A DNA stretch of 51,567 nucleotides from Parvularia atlantis (taxonomy: Eukaryota > Opisthokonta > Rotosphaerida), in the NCBI GenBank assembly GCA_943704415.1, contig CALSCO010000284.1:1-51567 (forward strand), in the 5' to 3' direction. Under the pieces are notes generated by a model. It worked only from the letters and a program-made list of their open reading frames with translations. It searched no databases and had not been told where the DNA came from. Both the position numbers and the translations under genes were made by a program. This document shows positions 10,901 to 20,805 of the stretch, piece by piece. The stretch's first letter is position 1, and each line of letters begins with the position of its first letter.

Positions 10901-13900
10901 CAGGTGCGCGATCTCGGTGTTGCACCCGTGAGAGCTGACCCGATGCGCTCAGCGACGACAGCAAGCGCACCGCATTTCAGCGGGTGGTCGCCCCACTCGC
11001 CATTCCGCGGCTGAAGCAGGTGCGCTCTGCTTGCGTGTGCTGCGTGCGCTGCGCTGACGCGTGCTTGCAGAACGTGGCCGAGTGCACGGCCGTGTTTGCC
11101 GAGTACGTCGCGCTCGCACAGGAGATGATCGTCGAAAACGTGCATCTGCCCGTGGGTATTGCGCGCAACCACGCCCTGTCCGAGAACCTGTTCATGATGT
11201 TTGTCTGCATCCAGCTGGCGATCCCGCTCGTGGTGCGTTTTGCGCTGCTTGCGCTCGTCTGTGCTGACGTTGCGGCAGCTCGTCGGCAAGCCCGGCAGCA
11301 GCAAGTCTCTCGCGAAGCAGCTGCTGCAGACGGCCATGGCCGGCGGCCGCTCGCACGACGGCTTCTTCCGCCACTTCCGCGAGATCCAGCTGTTTTCGTA
11401 CCAGTGCTCGCCGCTCTCGGTCTCGGACGGCATTATCGAGACGTTCCTGCGCGCCAAGCGGCTGCAAGTTTGTTTGTGCACTACAGCGCGTGGTTGTGAC
11501 GTCTCACAGCCGCGCACAGGACAAGAAGAACGGCTACGCCGAGGCCGAGCCGGGCGCGGCGACGGGCGTGCCGCAGGACGCGTCCTACGTCTCTGTGGTG
11601 GTGCTAGACGAGGTGGGGCTGGCCGAGGACTCGCCGCGCATGCCGCTCAAGGTGTTGCACGCGCTCTTGGAGGAGCGCCGCGTCGCGTTTGTCGGCATCT
11701 CCAACTGGGCGCTCGACCCGGCCAAGATGAATCGCGCAGTGCGTTTGTGGTCGTAGGCACCCGCCTGTGCTCACGGCCGCGCCTGCAGATTCAAATCACG
11801 CGCACGAGCCCTGGTGGCGACGAGCTCGTCAACACGGCGCGCGGCATCTGCCTCGCCGGCAGCGACGCGGCGGTGCGCGAGAATGTGTGCGCACTTTGCA
11901 GCTCGTGCTGACGCTGCGCCAGCTCGATCCGACGGTCGAGCGCCTGCTGCAGCCGCTGGCGGACGCGTACCGCAGCGTGTCCGAGAGCGCGACGCTGCCG
12001 GGCGCCGTCGAGCGCCCGCGCGACTTTTACGGCCTGCGCGACTTCTACTTCCTGATCAAGAGTGCGTGTTTGCGGCTGTGCGGCGACAGACTGACCGCTC
12101 GCCGTTCAGCCGTGCTGCAGATGACGCAGAAGAATCGCGGCCGCCCGCTGACAGCGCTGCAGCTCGACACGGCCATCCGGCGCAACTTTGGCGGTGTGCA
12201 GAACCTTGACGAGGTCATCGCGCGCTTCTTCGTCGCCGCGGGCATCGAGGTACGTGCGCGGTATCGCGTGTGTGCCAAGCTTACACGGGCGCCCGCCAGC
12301 GCCCGGCGCCGTCAACAACCGTGTCGCAGCTCGCGCTGATTGCCGACTGCCTCAGGCGCCAGGCCGCGCAGGGTGCGCTCACTTGCCTGAGCATGCACAG
12401 CTATCGCCATGACACGGCCGTGTGCAGAAATGCGCGCATTCGCCGACGTGCGCTACCTGCTCGTGCTGACGCAGCAGCAGTCGGCGTTCAGTATCTTGTT
12501 CACGCGCGGCCTGCTCGACGTGCGCCAGACCGAGGTCTTTGTCGGCTCGGCGTTCCCGCGCGACCAGTCGTACGCGCAGGTCTGCCGCAAGATCAACCGG
12601 ATCAAGGCGCGTCTGTGTGCGCACGGACCGTGCTGCGCTGACCTTTGTGCGCAGGTGTGTATGGAAACCGGCCGGACGGTGCTGCTTCTCAACATGGAGT
12701 CGCTGTACGAGTCGCTGTACGACCTGCTCAACGGATCGTACTCGTTCGCCGGCGAGCAGCGCTACGTCGACCTCGGCCTCGGCTCGCACCGCGTCAAGTG
12801 CCGCGTGCACCCGGCCTTCCGGCTGCTCATCGTCGCTGAGCAGGACAAGGTGCGTGACATGCTTGTGTGTTTTGCTGTCGCGCGTTGAACCAGCGTGGGG
12901 TGCAGGTCTACCGCGAGTACGCCATCCCGCTCATCAACCGGCTGGAGAAGCACACGCTGTCGACGGCGAACCTGCTGCGCGAGCTGACGAGCGGCAGCGA
13001 GGCTGAGTCGATCGTGCGTGTCTCGTCCGCTCTTCTGCTTGTCTCGCTCAGACGCGACTGCACACAGGCCGTGCAGCTCAAGGACAGCCTCGACCGCTGG
13101 CTGGCGCAGGTCGTGCCGTGCGGTGCGGGTGCGGCGGGCATGCGCCGGGACATGCGCGGGCTGCTCTTCTGCGGCTTTGCCGCGGGCAACACGAACCTGC
13201 TGCCGTCGCTCGTCTGGCAGCTTGTCACGTCGGCGCTGCCGGGCACGGACCTGGTCGAGTTTGAGCGTGAGGCGCTGCGCCGGCTGCTCGCGATCGCGAC
13301 GCCCGAGGGCGTGCTGCTGGCGTCGCGTAACCCCGCCGCGACCGCGAGTGTGCACACGATGCAGGCGGGCTACTGGGCCGCGCACGCGCACGACCGGCTC
13401 AGCTCGCTGCTGCGGACGTGGCTGCGGGACGACGACGACGCGCGGCTGCTCGTCATGACGCACGCACGCCCGCCCACGACCGAGCAGCTGCTGGGCGAGA
13501 TCCGCGAGGTGGCGCCGCAGCTGGGCCTATTTGCGGGTGCGCACGACGTCGAGGTGCTGCCGCTACAGCAGTACGAGAGCGAGGAGCAGCTGATCGAGGA
13601 CGTGCGGGCGTTCAGCACGGGCAAGCGCGCCCTCGCGGCCGGCCAGGCGCTTGGGCCGCACCGCCTGCTCGTCATTGTCTCACCCGACAGCCACCGCAAC
13701 GCCGGCCTGCTGACGTGCGCCAAGCTGATCGTGCAGAACCACACGCGCGCTGCCGTGCCGTATATGCACATTGTCCTGATGGTGTGCCTGTGCCCGGCTC
13801 GCTCGATCGACTCTTGACGCGGCGCGCGCGCGCGCATGACAGGCTACGCTCGACCGCAGCTCCGCGCCGACGCTCGAGATCAGCTACGACGGCATCTGGA

Positions 13901-16900
13901 CGCCGCTGTACCTCGACACGGTGCTGCCGCACGCGTACTGGCCCGAATTGCGCGTGCTCTTCCCGAGCACGGGCGCGCCCGGCACGGCCGTGCCGATCAG
14001 CAAGGTGCTAGAGGACGCGGGCCTGTGCCGCTACCCGCTGCCGCAGCTGCTGCCGCTGTGCGTACACGACAGCATCGCGCAGCTCGACTACCCGCCGCAG
14101 CTGCTCGCCACGGCCGGCCGCAAGCGCTGGGAGAGCCTGCGTGACCGCATCATGCTGCTCGGCAGCGTCCTCGCCGACACGGCGCGGCTGCCGCTCGTCA
14201 AGCAGACGCTCGTGCGCTTAGTGGCCGACCTGCTGCGCCAGCGCGACGACGCTGCGGGCTCGCCGCAGTTCGCGCTCGAGTGGGCCGTCCGCGTTGCGCG
14301 GAGCAGCGGTGCGTGCGCACGCGCTCAACCTCGGTTGACTGCTGACGCCTCTGTCAGACGCGCTCGTTGAGGCTGGCACGCTGCGCGCCGCGCTGTGGCA
14401 GCGTGTGCTGCAGTACATCGCGGGTGCACTGGCGCGAGTCGTCGCGGTCGTCGACGCCGGCGGCAACCTGAGCGTGCTCATCGACGCGCACAATGACGCC
14501 GTGTTGCGCCTGTGGGCTGCCTGCTTCGCCAGCCCGCAGCTCGTCAAGGTCGCGCACGCCACGCCGTGTACGTTGTGCATGCGCAGCAACCAATTGCAGC
14601 TCTGACATGCGGCGCGGCGCAGCCAACAACGCGTCGTACCCGGTCTCGCTGCTGGGCACGTCGCTGCGCTGCAATCGCTTCCCGTTCTCGATGCAGCTGT
14701 ACCCGCTGATTGAGCGCTTTCTGGCGAGCAACAGCGGTGCCGAGGACGCGAGCGCGCAGCAGCAGCACGACACGCTTCGCCAGCAGCTCGGCTCATTTTT
14801 CAAGGTGCACCTGACATCGGCCGACGGCGTGGACGGCGCGCAGCCAGCCAATGCGATCGTCATCACGGGTGCGTCTCTGCTTTGTGCGTGTGCGCGCAGC
14901 TGATTGCCCGCGCAGACGACGCCGCGACCGTGTGCGACTACCTGCACGACTTCCTGTGCCTGCGCCGGTCGGACCTGCTGCCGGACGTCGCGAGCGCCAC
15001 GCCGAAGCAGCTCGTCACGCTCTACTACCACGTCTATGCGCAGCACCTGGCTGACGTCGACAGCAGCGCCGCGCCCGCGCGCCGGCTGCACCTGACGGAC
15101 GTGCACACGCTCTTTAGCGCGGTCGAGCAGCTCCTGGACGCGCTCGTGCGCCTGATCGTGAACGGCGTCGCGAGCGTGGACGAGCTAGCGGCACTCGTGA
15201 TGCGCTCGGGCACGCCGCACTGGAGCGCCGCGGTGGTCGAGCACGTCCTGTCGCACATCAGCGCGGGCATCACGGCCGACGCGAGCCGCGCCGCGCAGCT
15301 GACGCCGCTCGCCCTGCTGCATCGCCTCAGCGCCCACGCCGACACCGTGCGCGCAGTCCAGCCGGTGCGTCATGTGTGGGAGCGCGCTGTGCTGCTTAGT
15401 GCACGTGCACTCGCGCAGGCGCTCAAGCACCTGTGCGACTCGTTTCGCGGCCGGTGGTCGCCCGACGCGCTCGAGGCAGCCGCGATGGCCTGGCGCCGCA
15501 TTGCCGTCGTCGCGCTCTTCTTCAGCGAGGTCGTTGTGCCGTCGGTGCGTCGCCCTTGCTCGTCGTGCTCCGCAGCTAACCGTGAACCGTGCGTGAGCAG
15601 TTTGCGCTGCACCCGCCGTCGGCACCGGACCAGACGAGCGTCGTGTTCAACCTGTTCTTCGCCGACATCAACAGCGGCCGTGCGTGGCGAGCGCTAGTCG
15701 CCTGCTGGCGATGCTGACGGAGGCGTTACAGGCAACCTGCGCGCCGAGGACATGATCATGAGCCTGCGCGCGTACCTCAACGGCTTTGCGCAGCTACTGC
15801 TTCTGCGGCTGCAGCTGGTGCACGCGCCGATCGACATGTTCTCGCATCTGGTGCCGCGCGACCCGGTCGTGGGCGAGTGCAAGCACGTCTTCGAGCGGCA
15901 GGTGTTGCAGACCAACGTGATGCGCGGCGTGGCCAAGGCGCTCGTCTGCCCGGCGTGCGGTTCGCACTGGAAGGCCGTGCCGGGCGCGACCGCCGAGGAG
16001 GTGCAGCAGGTGCGCGTGTACCGGCGCGAGATGCAGCGCCTATCGAGCTTCTTCCTGTCGTCGCTGCCGTTCTTGCTGCGGGCGCACGCCTCGTTCGACT
16101 CGCCCTTCGCCGCCGCGCTCTTTTCGGGCCAGTACCGCGTGCCGCAGGAGCGTCTCATCGACGCCATGCTAGCGAAGCCCGCCGGCACGGGCGAGGCCGG
16201 GCTGCTCGGCCGCTTCGAGGAGCAGGCGTACGTCGTGATGATGCTGCTGCGCGTCGACCCGTCGGTACTCGGCTTTGACGCGGCTGAGACGGCGAGGACG
16301 CCGCTAGCCACCGTGCTGCTCGGCATGGCCAGCAAGCAGCCCGCCTTCGCCGCGCTGCTCGAGAGCGCCGTGTACGACTTCTTGCAGCTGGGGCTGCCAA
16401 CGACGATGCCGCAGCCGCCAACGGGCACGGTTGCGCATCTGCGCTGGATCCTCGAGTATAACGCGTACGGCCTGCCTGTGCCGATCATGCGCGCGCGCAT
16501 CAAGTTTGTGCTGACGCAGGTGCGCGGTCCCGTCTGCGCCGTGCACCACACTTACAGCGTGGTCGCAGGCTGCGGCGCTGGCCGTGGACAGCCGCCAGAT
16601 CAGCGATGACCTCGTCAAGCTGCTCGCGCTGGCGACGACGAAAGGCGCCTACGCTGTCGACGCGCAGGCGTTCCTGCTGCGCGCGCTGTGGAGCGAGGGC
16701 GGCCTGCGCTCAGTCGAGACATTCGTGGCCAGCGCGGCCAACCAGGACGTCATGCCGTGGCTGGACACCTACCAAGTGGTGCGTTGTGCGCTGCCTTCGG
16801 GCCGTAGCGTTGACGCACGACGAGGCAGCCCGAGAGCGAGCGCAGCGACAGCTTCGCCCTGGCGTTGAGCTCGTACCCGCGCATGCGCATGGACGTCTCG

Positions 16901-19900
16901 GTGCAGATGGCCGCGTGGTACTACAAGCCCCACACGCGCAACACGATGAGCGAGCACATGCTGAGCGCGCTGACCGCCGGTGCTGCGTGGACCGACGCGC
17001 TCGCCGCCGGCCTTTCGCTCGCGCGCGAGGTGCCGTTTTGCTCGCCTGATTGCAGCCCCGTGTGCTGATGCGGTCGTGCGCCAGATCTTCCTGGAGCAGA
17101 TGTCGCGCGACGGCGCAGCGGTGGTCACGCTGCGCACGCTGCTCCCGCAGCAGCTGCCCGTGCTGCAGACGACTGCGTTCGGCCGCGTGCTGCTGCAGCT
17201 GGTCTCGAGCGAGCTGCACAACGAGCTGCACCGGATGCCGCTCCCGCCCTCGCTCGAGCGCGACGACGTTGGCGCGCTCGTGACCCACGCCGGGCTCTGC
17301 GCGACGCTGTTCGACGCCGCGCAACCACGGCACCTGATCGCAAGCCTGCGGCCGCTCTTTGACGGGCCAGACCGCACGCGCAACGTGTTTGTGCCGACGA
17401 TGCCCGAGGACCTGGTCGCGTCGCTGCTGCGCGGCGCGCTCTTCGACTCGCTCGCGGGTGCGGCCCGCTGATGAGACAGATGGACGCTGCTGACACGCGT
17501 GGTGCGCAGGCTCGTCGCACAGGGTCGTGTACGAGTGCCGCTGCGGCTACCCGTACATGATCGGCGACTGCGGCCGGCCCAATGCGATCGGCAAGTGTCC
17601 CAGCTGCGGTGCGCAGATCGGCGGCGTGTCGCACAGGCTCGTGAACACGTCGACCGAGCGCGCGCCCAATGTCGACACGACGCGTCGCGGCTACATCCTC
17701 GAGGGTGACTACGACAGCCAGACACAGCACACGGTCATGCGCGAGATGCGCCCGGTCGAGCTCTCGCTGCTGCGCGCGATCGTGCACCTGTGGATGGCGA
17801 CGGGCGCGTGGCTCGGTCCGCAGCAGTCGACGGCCCTGCGCGCCGACTGCCTCGCCCGGCTCGCGCGCGATGTCTCGGCGCTGTCGCGCGAGCTTGGCCG
17901 GTCGCGCGGCGACATCGTCTTGCTGCTGCACGTCGTGCTCGGACGCATGTGCGCGCTGCCGGGTGCGTCTGCAGAGCCGCAGAGCCTGCCGGGTGCTGAT
18001 CGTGGCCGCAGTTGCCGACAACGTGGACCTGGCCAACAAAGGCGGGCGCGAAGCGTGGGAGCTGGTGCTGCGGACGTACATCGTCGGGCCGCTGCTGCGC
18101 AACCTCGCGCAGGAGCTGGACGACGCGAGCAGCACGGCGAGCAACTGGCGCTCGCAAGGCAGCACCACGTTCCTCTCGTCCAAGCTCGCCGCGACGACGG
18201 AGCACGTACGTTCGCTCTGCGCGTGCACGAAGCGAACGGCCTGACATGGTCGCGCCGTCGCGGCAGGACCTTGGCAAGCCGCGCGCGGCCAACAAGCTGC
18301 GCCAGCTCCGCCAGGTGTTCCAAGCGCACCACGCGAGCGCCGACGATGCCGCGCCGTTCGCCGTGCTCAACCACCTCTTCGCGAACAGCGACGACCTGGC
18401 CAACATCGCCGCGTACCTCCCGGCGCTGCTGCATCTTGTGCGTGCGGCCCACGCGCGGCACATCAAGGAGCCCACGGCGACGCTCGGCGATCTGGAAACG
18501 ACGGCGCGCGAGGGCTTCTACTTCCTGCTGCACCGCGCGCAGCACCTGCGCCAGCTCAAGAGCCAGTTCGCGAGCCCCCTGGACGCGGTGCAGTCGTCCG
18601 CGGTTTTCACGGCCGAGCTGCCGCTGGCGGAGCTGCTGAGGTGCGCCTCGTCGTGCTGCGCCGACTGTGGTTGCTGATGGTTGCGCCTGCTTAGCTCGGC
18701 CAAGCCCGCCGGGCGGCTGCTAAAGACGATCCTGCGCGAGCTCGTGAACGTGCACAACGACTTTCTCGACAAGCTCAAGCGGCTGCGGCGCATCCAGGTG
18801 CAGCGCGAGCTCGAGGGCGTGCGGGCGCGGTGGGACGACGGCATCGAGCAGGTCGTCCTCGCTGACAGCACGACCGCGGAGCTGGCGCTGGCGGACGTGC
18901 GCAGCGAGCACCTCGTGGCAATCACGGGCGAGCGCGACCTGCTGCCACTCGTCTTCCTCTGCTCGACGACGCGCGGCGACGGCAGCACGGTCGTGAACGC
19001 TGCAGCTTCGGTGTGTGGCTGTGGTTGCGTGCGCACGCGCTCACAGACGCGGCAGGGCGCGGACGAGTACGACTTTGAGCGGCTCGAGAGCGCCGTGGTC
19101 AGCCACTTCCTTGCGCATCGGCCGTCGATCCGCGTTACGAGGTGCATGCTCGCGCTTGGTGGGCGGCAGGAGGCGGTGCTGAGCGGACGCTCGTCAGCGT
19201 CAACGACGTCTTTGAGGAGGAGCAGGCCGCGCGCTCGCACGCCCACGACCTCGTCGCGCTCGAGGACTGGGCGCAGCCTGTGCCGCAGGGTGCGCACGTG
19301 CCTCTACTTGCTGTGGCGTGCTGCTCACGGTGTGCGCGCACAGGCGCGCTGCAGAAGGTGCTCGACGAGATCCAGCGTGGGCAGCAGCTCGCGGCCGCCG
19401 TGCGCCGCCTCGCCGCCGACGCGCGCTTCCTCGTCAGCGGCGACCTGCCGCGCGACCGCACGATCGAGTGGCTCGAGGACGTCGTGCTGGTGCTGCCGCC
19501 GGGCGAGCGGTGCGTGCTTGCGCGCGGAGTGCAGGGCGGCGCTGATGCCCTGAACGGCAGCCTCCCGAGCGAGACGGCGCGCAAGGAGCTGCAGCTGTGG
19601 CACGTGCGCGGGCTGTGGCAGTTCCTCGACATCCACCGGCTCGCGCTCGCGCTCGTGCGCGACGGCAGCGGGTTGGACTTTGTGCCGCGCGACTACTGCG
19701 TCGAGCTGGCCGCGGGCGTGGCAGCCGAAGTGACGCGGCGGCTGCAGGCCGTGGACGTCTACCGCGTGCTGGTCGAGCTGCACACGTTGCTGAGCGTGCA
19801 CCTCGCCGGCAGCGGTGCGTGCGCTGCCGCTGCTCTGTGATGCGGCTGATCAGTCAATCGACACAGACGGCGACACGATCGAGCTTGACGTGTCGATGCC

Positions 19901-20006
19901 GATCACGCAGTGGGTCGAGAGCCTCGATCTTCTGCGCGACCTGGACGCGCAGCTGCGCCACGTCGTCGCCGTCTTCCGCGTCGCCTGCGTGGTGCTGCTG
20001 CGCTGA
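1960..20006 (+). CDS. RNF213: RNF213-type giant AAA+ ubiquitin ligase (many exons)
   Basis: One gene with several dozen introns of about 40-70 nt, coding roughly 5,000 residues, close to human RNF213 (about 5,200). Domains appear in the RNF213 order: a CBM20-like N-terminus (about 2060-2490), a long helical arm, AAA2 with SGCGKT (8264-8281), AAA3 with GETGCGKT (9828-9851) and Walker B LFLDECN (near 10026), AAA4 with GKPGSSKS (11285-11308) and VVVLDEVGLAE (near 11604), a RING-like segment (15800-15990), an RZ finger (17527-17625) and a C-terminal domain. The family is a cytosolic, dynein-like AAA+ E3 that acts on lipid droplets, intracellular bacteria and viruses. Adjacent exons join in phase across GTGCGY...CAG introns (for example 19815-19866). 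The start at 1960 is the best ATG in the first coding frame, but an upstream exon is possible. The end at 20006 follows the last in-phase exon. The RING and RZ finger carry unusual substitutions, described separately. Confidence 0.92.
2060..2490 (+). other. CBM20-like domain of RNF213 homologue
   Basis: Two exons encode a beta-rich stretch, with FALRPGDAVVAQVAF in the first and SLRYRYAVQ followed by VEYEAL in the second. This resembles the starch-binding-like (CBM20) domain near the N-terminus of RNF213 proteins, where YKY..YE is typical. The carbohydrate-binding residues cannot be judged by eye. Confidence 0.45.
8216..8720 (+). other. AAA2 nucleotide-binding module of RNF213 homologue
   Basis: The Walker A sequence SARSGCGKT lies at 8255-8281 after a hydrophobic strand LVVTS. 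In mammalian RNF213, AAA2 binds ATP without being one of the two main hydrolysing modules. The P-loop is intact here. No clear Walker B DE follows in the same exon, consistent with a nucleotide-holding role, though this is inference. Confidence 0.7.
9640..10300 (+). other. AAA3 catalytic ATPase module of RNF213 homologue
   Basis: Walker A GETGCGKT lies at 9828-9851. Walker B ILFLDECNTSE lies at about 10014-10046. A sensor-1-like IIAVCNPYRKHS follows in the next exon at about 10170-10205. All expected ATPase residues are present, so this module should hydrolyse ATP. Confidence 0.85.
11230..11760 (+). other. AAA4 catalytic ATPase module of RNF213 homologue
   Basis: Walker A VGKPGSSKSLAKQL lies at 11282-11323, and Walker B VVVLDEVGLAEDSPRMPLK begins near 11595. 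VAFVGISNWALDPAKMNRA follows. These strings are almost diagnostic for RNF213, whose AAA4 uses the atypical GxPGSSKS P-loop. Confidence 0.92.
15800..15990 (+). other. Degenerate RING segment of RNF213 homologue
   Basis: The segment DPVVGECKHVFERQVL ... LVCPACG occupies the position of the RNF213 RING. Only the Cys-x-His (15878-15886) and the final CPxC (15947-15958) ligands remain. The first CxxC pair and the central cysteines are replaced, so a cross-brace RING binding two zinc ions is unlikely to form. Confidence 0.7.
17527..17640 (+). other. RZ-type zinc finger of RNF213 homologue
   Basis: ECRCGYPYMIGDCGRPN followed by KCPSCGAQIGG matches the RZ finger of RNF213/ZNFX1, whose usual pattern is C-x-N-G-H-P-x3-G-[DE]-C-G. 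The cysteine after GD (17569-17571), proposed in the literature to be catalytic, is kept. The histidine of NGHP is tyrosine here, and the asparagine two residues earlier is cysteine. Confidence 0.88.
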
Positions 20007-20067
20007 CGGCTTTTGTTGTCACTTTCTGTTCATGTGTGTAATCATCGGTGCAGTCTGCACAGCCTAC

Positions 20068-20325
20068 TCACATGAACAGCGCGAGCTCGGCCCGGCCGCG
20101 GCCCATCCGCGCGAGCAGCGCCGGCTCGATCTGCGCGCGCGGCACGATGCGCACGCGGAACCGCTTGCCGACGCTGCTGCTGCTGCTGCTGCTGCTCTCG
20201 CTCGCAGCGCGTGGCGGTGACGGCTCGATGCGCGTGCTCCGCTTGACTCGCACACGCTGCCACGACCAGTCGCCGCCGCCCCGCCGCACGTACGCGCCGC
20301 CCGCTGCCGCCGCCGCCGGTGTCAT
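20068..20325 (-). CDS. Small hypothetical protein, 85 aa
   Basis: A minus-strand ORF from an ATG at 20325 to a TGA at 20068 codes a basic, serine-tract protein. Its C-terminal stretch is GKRFRVRIVPRAQIEPALL, and the run of eight serines comes from a triplet repeat. It lies just past the end of the RNF213-like gene on the opposite strand. I recognise no family. The ordered hydrophobic/charged pattern at the C-terminus looks more like protein than random GC-rich ORF, but it could be a chance frame or the last exon of a larger gene. Confidence 0.35.
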   Translation of the reverse strand: MTPAAAAAGGAYVRRGGGDWSWQRVRVKRSTRIEPSPPRAASESSSSSSSSVGKRFRVRIVPRAQIEPALLARMGRGRAELALFM

Positions 20326-20805
20326 TTTTTGAATCTGTAACGACCGTGTGCACCGACAGCCGTGCTTGCACACGATGTTCGTGTCGAGGGTGCTGTTCAG
20401 TTTTCTCGTGGTGCGGCATGCTCCCGGCGGTCTGTGGCGGTGAGACGAGGTGGCCGGGGCGCGTGGTGAGGGTTGCGGGCACGACTGAGCAGGCGACGGC
20501 AAGGAGCGACCCAGAGTGCTGTCTGTGAGCAGAGCGATCAGGTCACATTCACGCCATTCAGTTCTCACCTCGTACAGCGTGCACAGAGTACTATCCCGCG
20601 CCAAGCAGCACCGCTCGCGCCGAGCAGCACCAGAGCGAGGAGGCACGGAGCGCAGCCGCGAGCACGCGACGATCAGCATGGGTAAAACGCACTTTCAGAC
20701 GTGGCGGCGGACGGCACGTGGCGCCGTCCGCCTCTCCGTCGCCGCGCCTTCGACCCGTCGCCGCGAGGGCCGTGCCGCCGCCCCCGTAGCAACGCCCCGT
20801 TCATC
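20326..20805. other. 480-bp non-coding spacer
   Basis: No frame here looks coding in either direction. It separates the weak small ORF from the PH-RUN-PDZ gene and should contain the promoter and 5' UTR of the latter. It is less GC-rich between 20510 and 20600 than the neighbouring exons. Confidence 0.45.
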
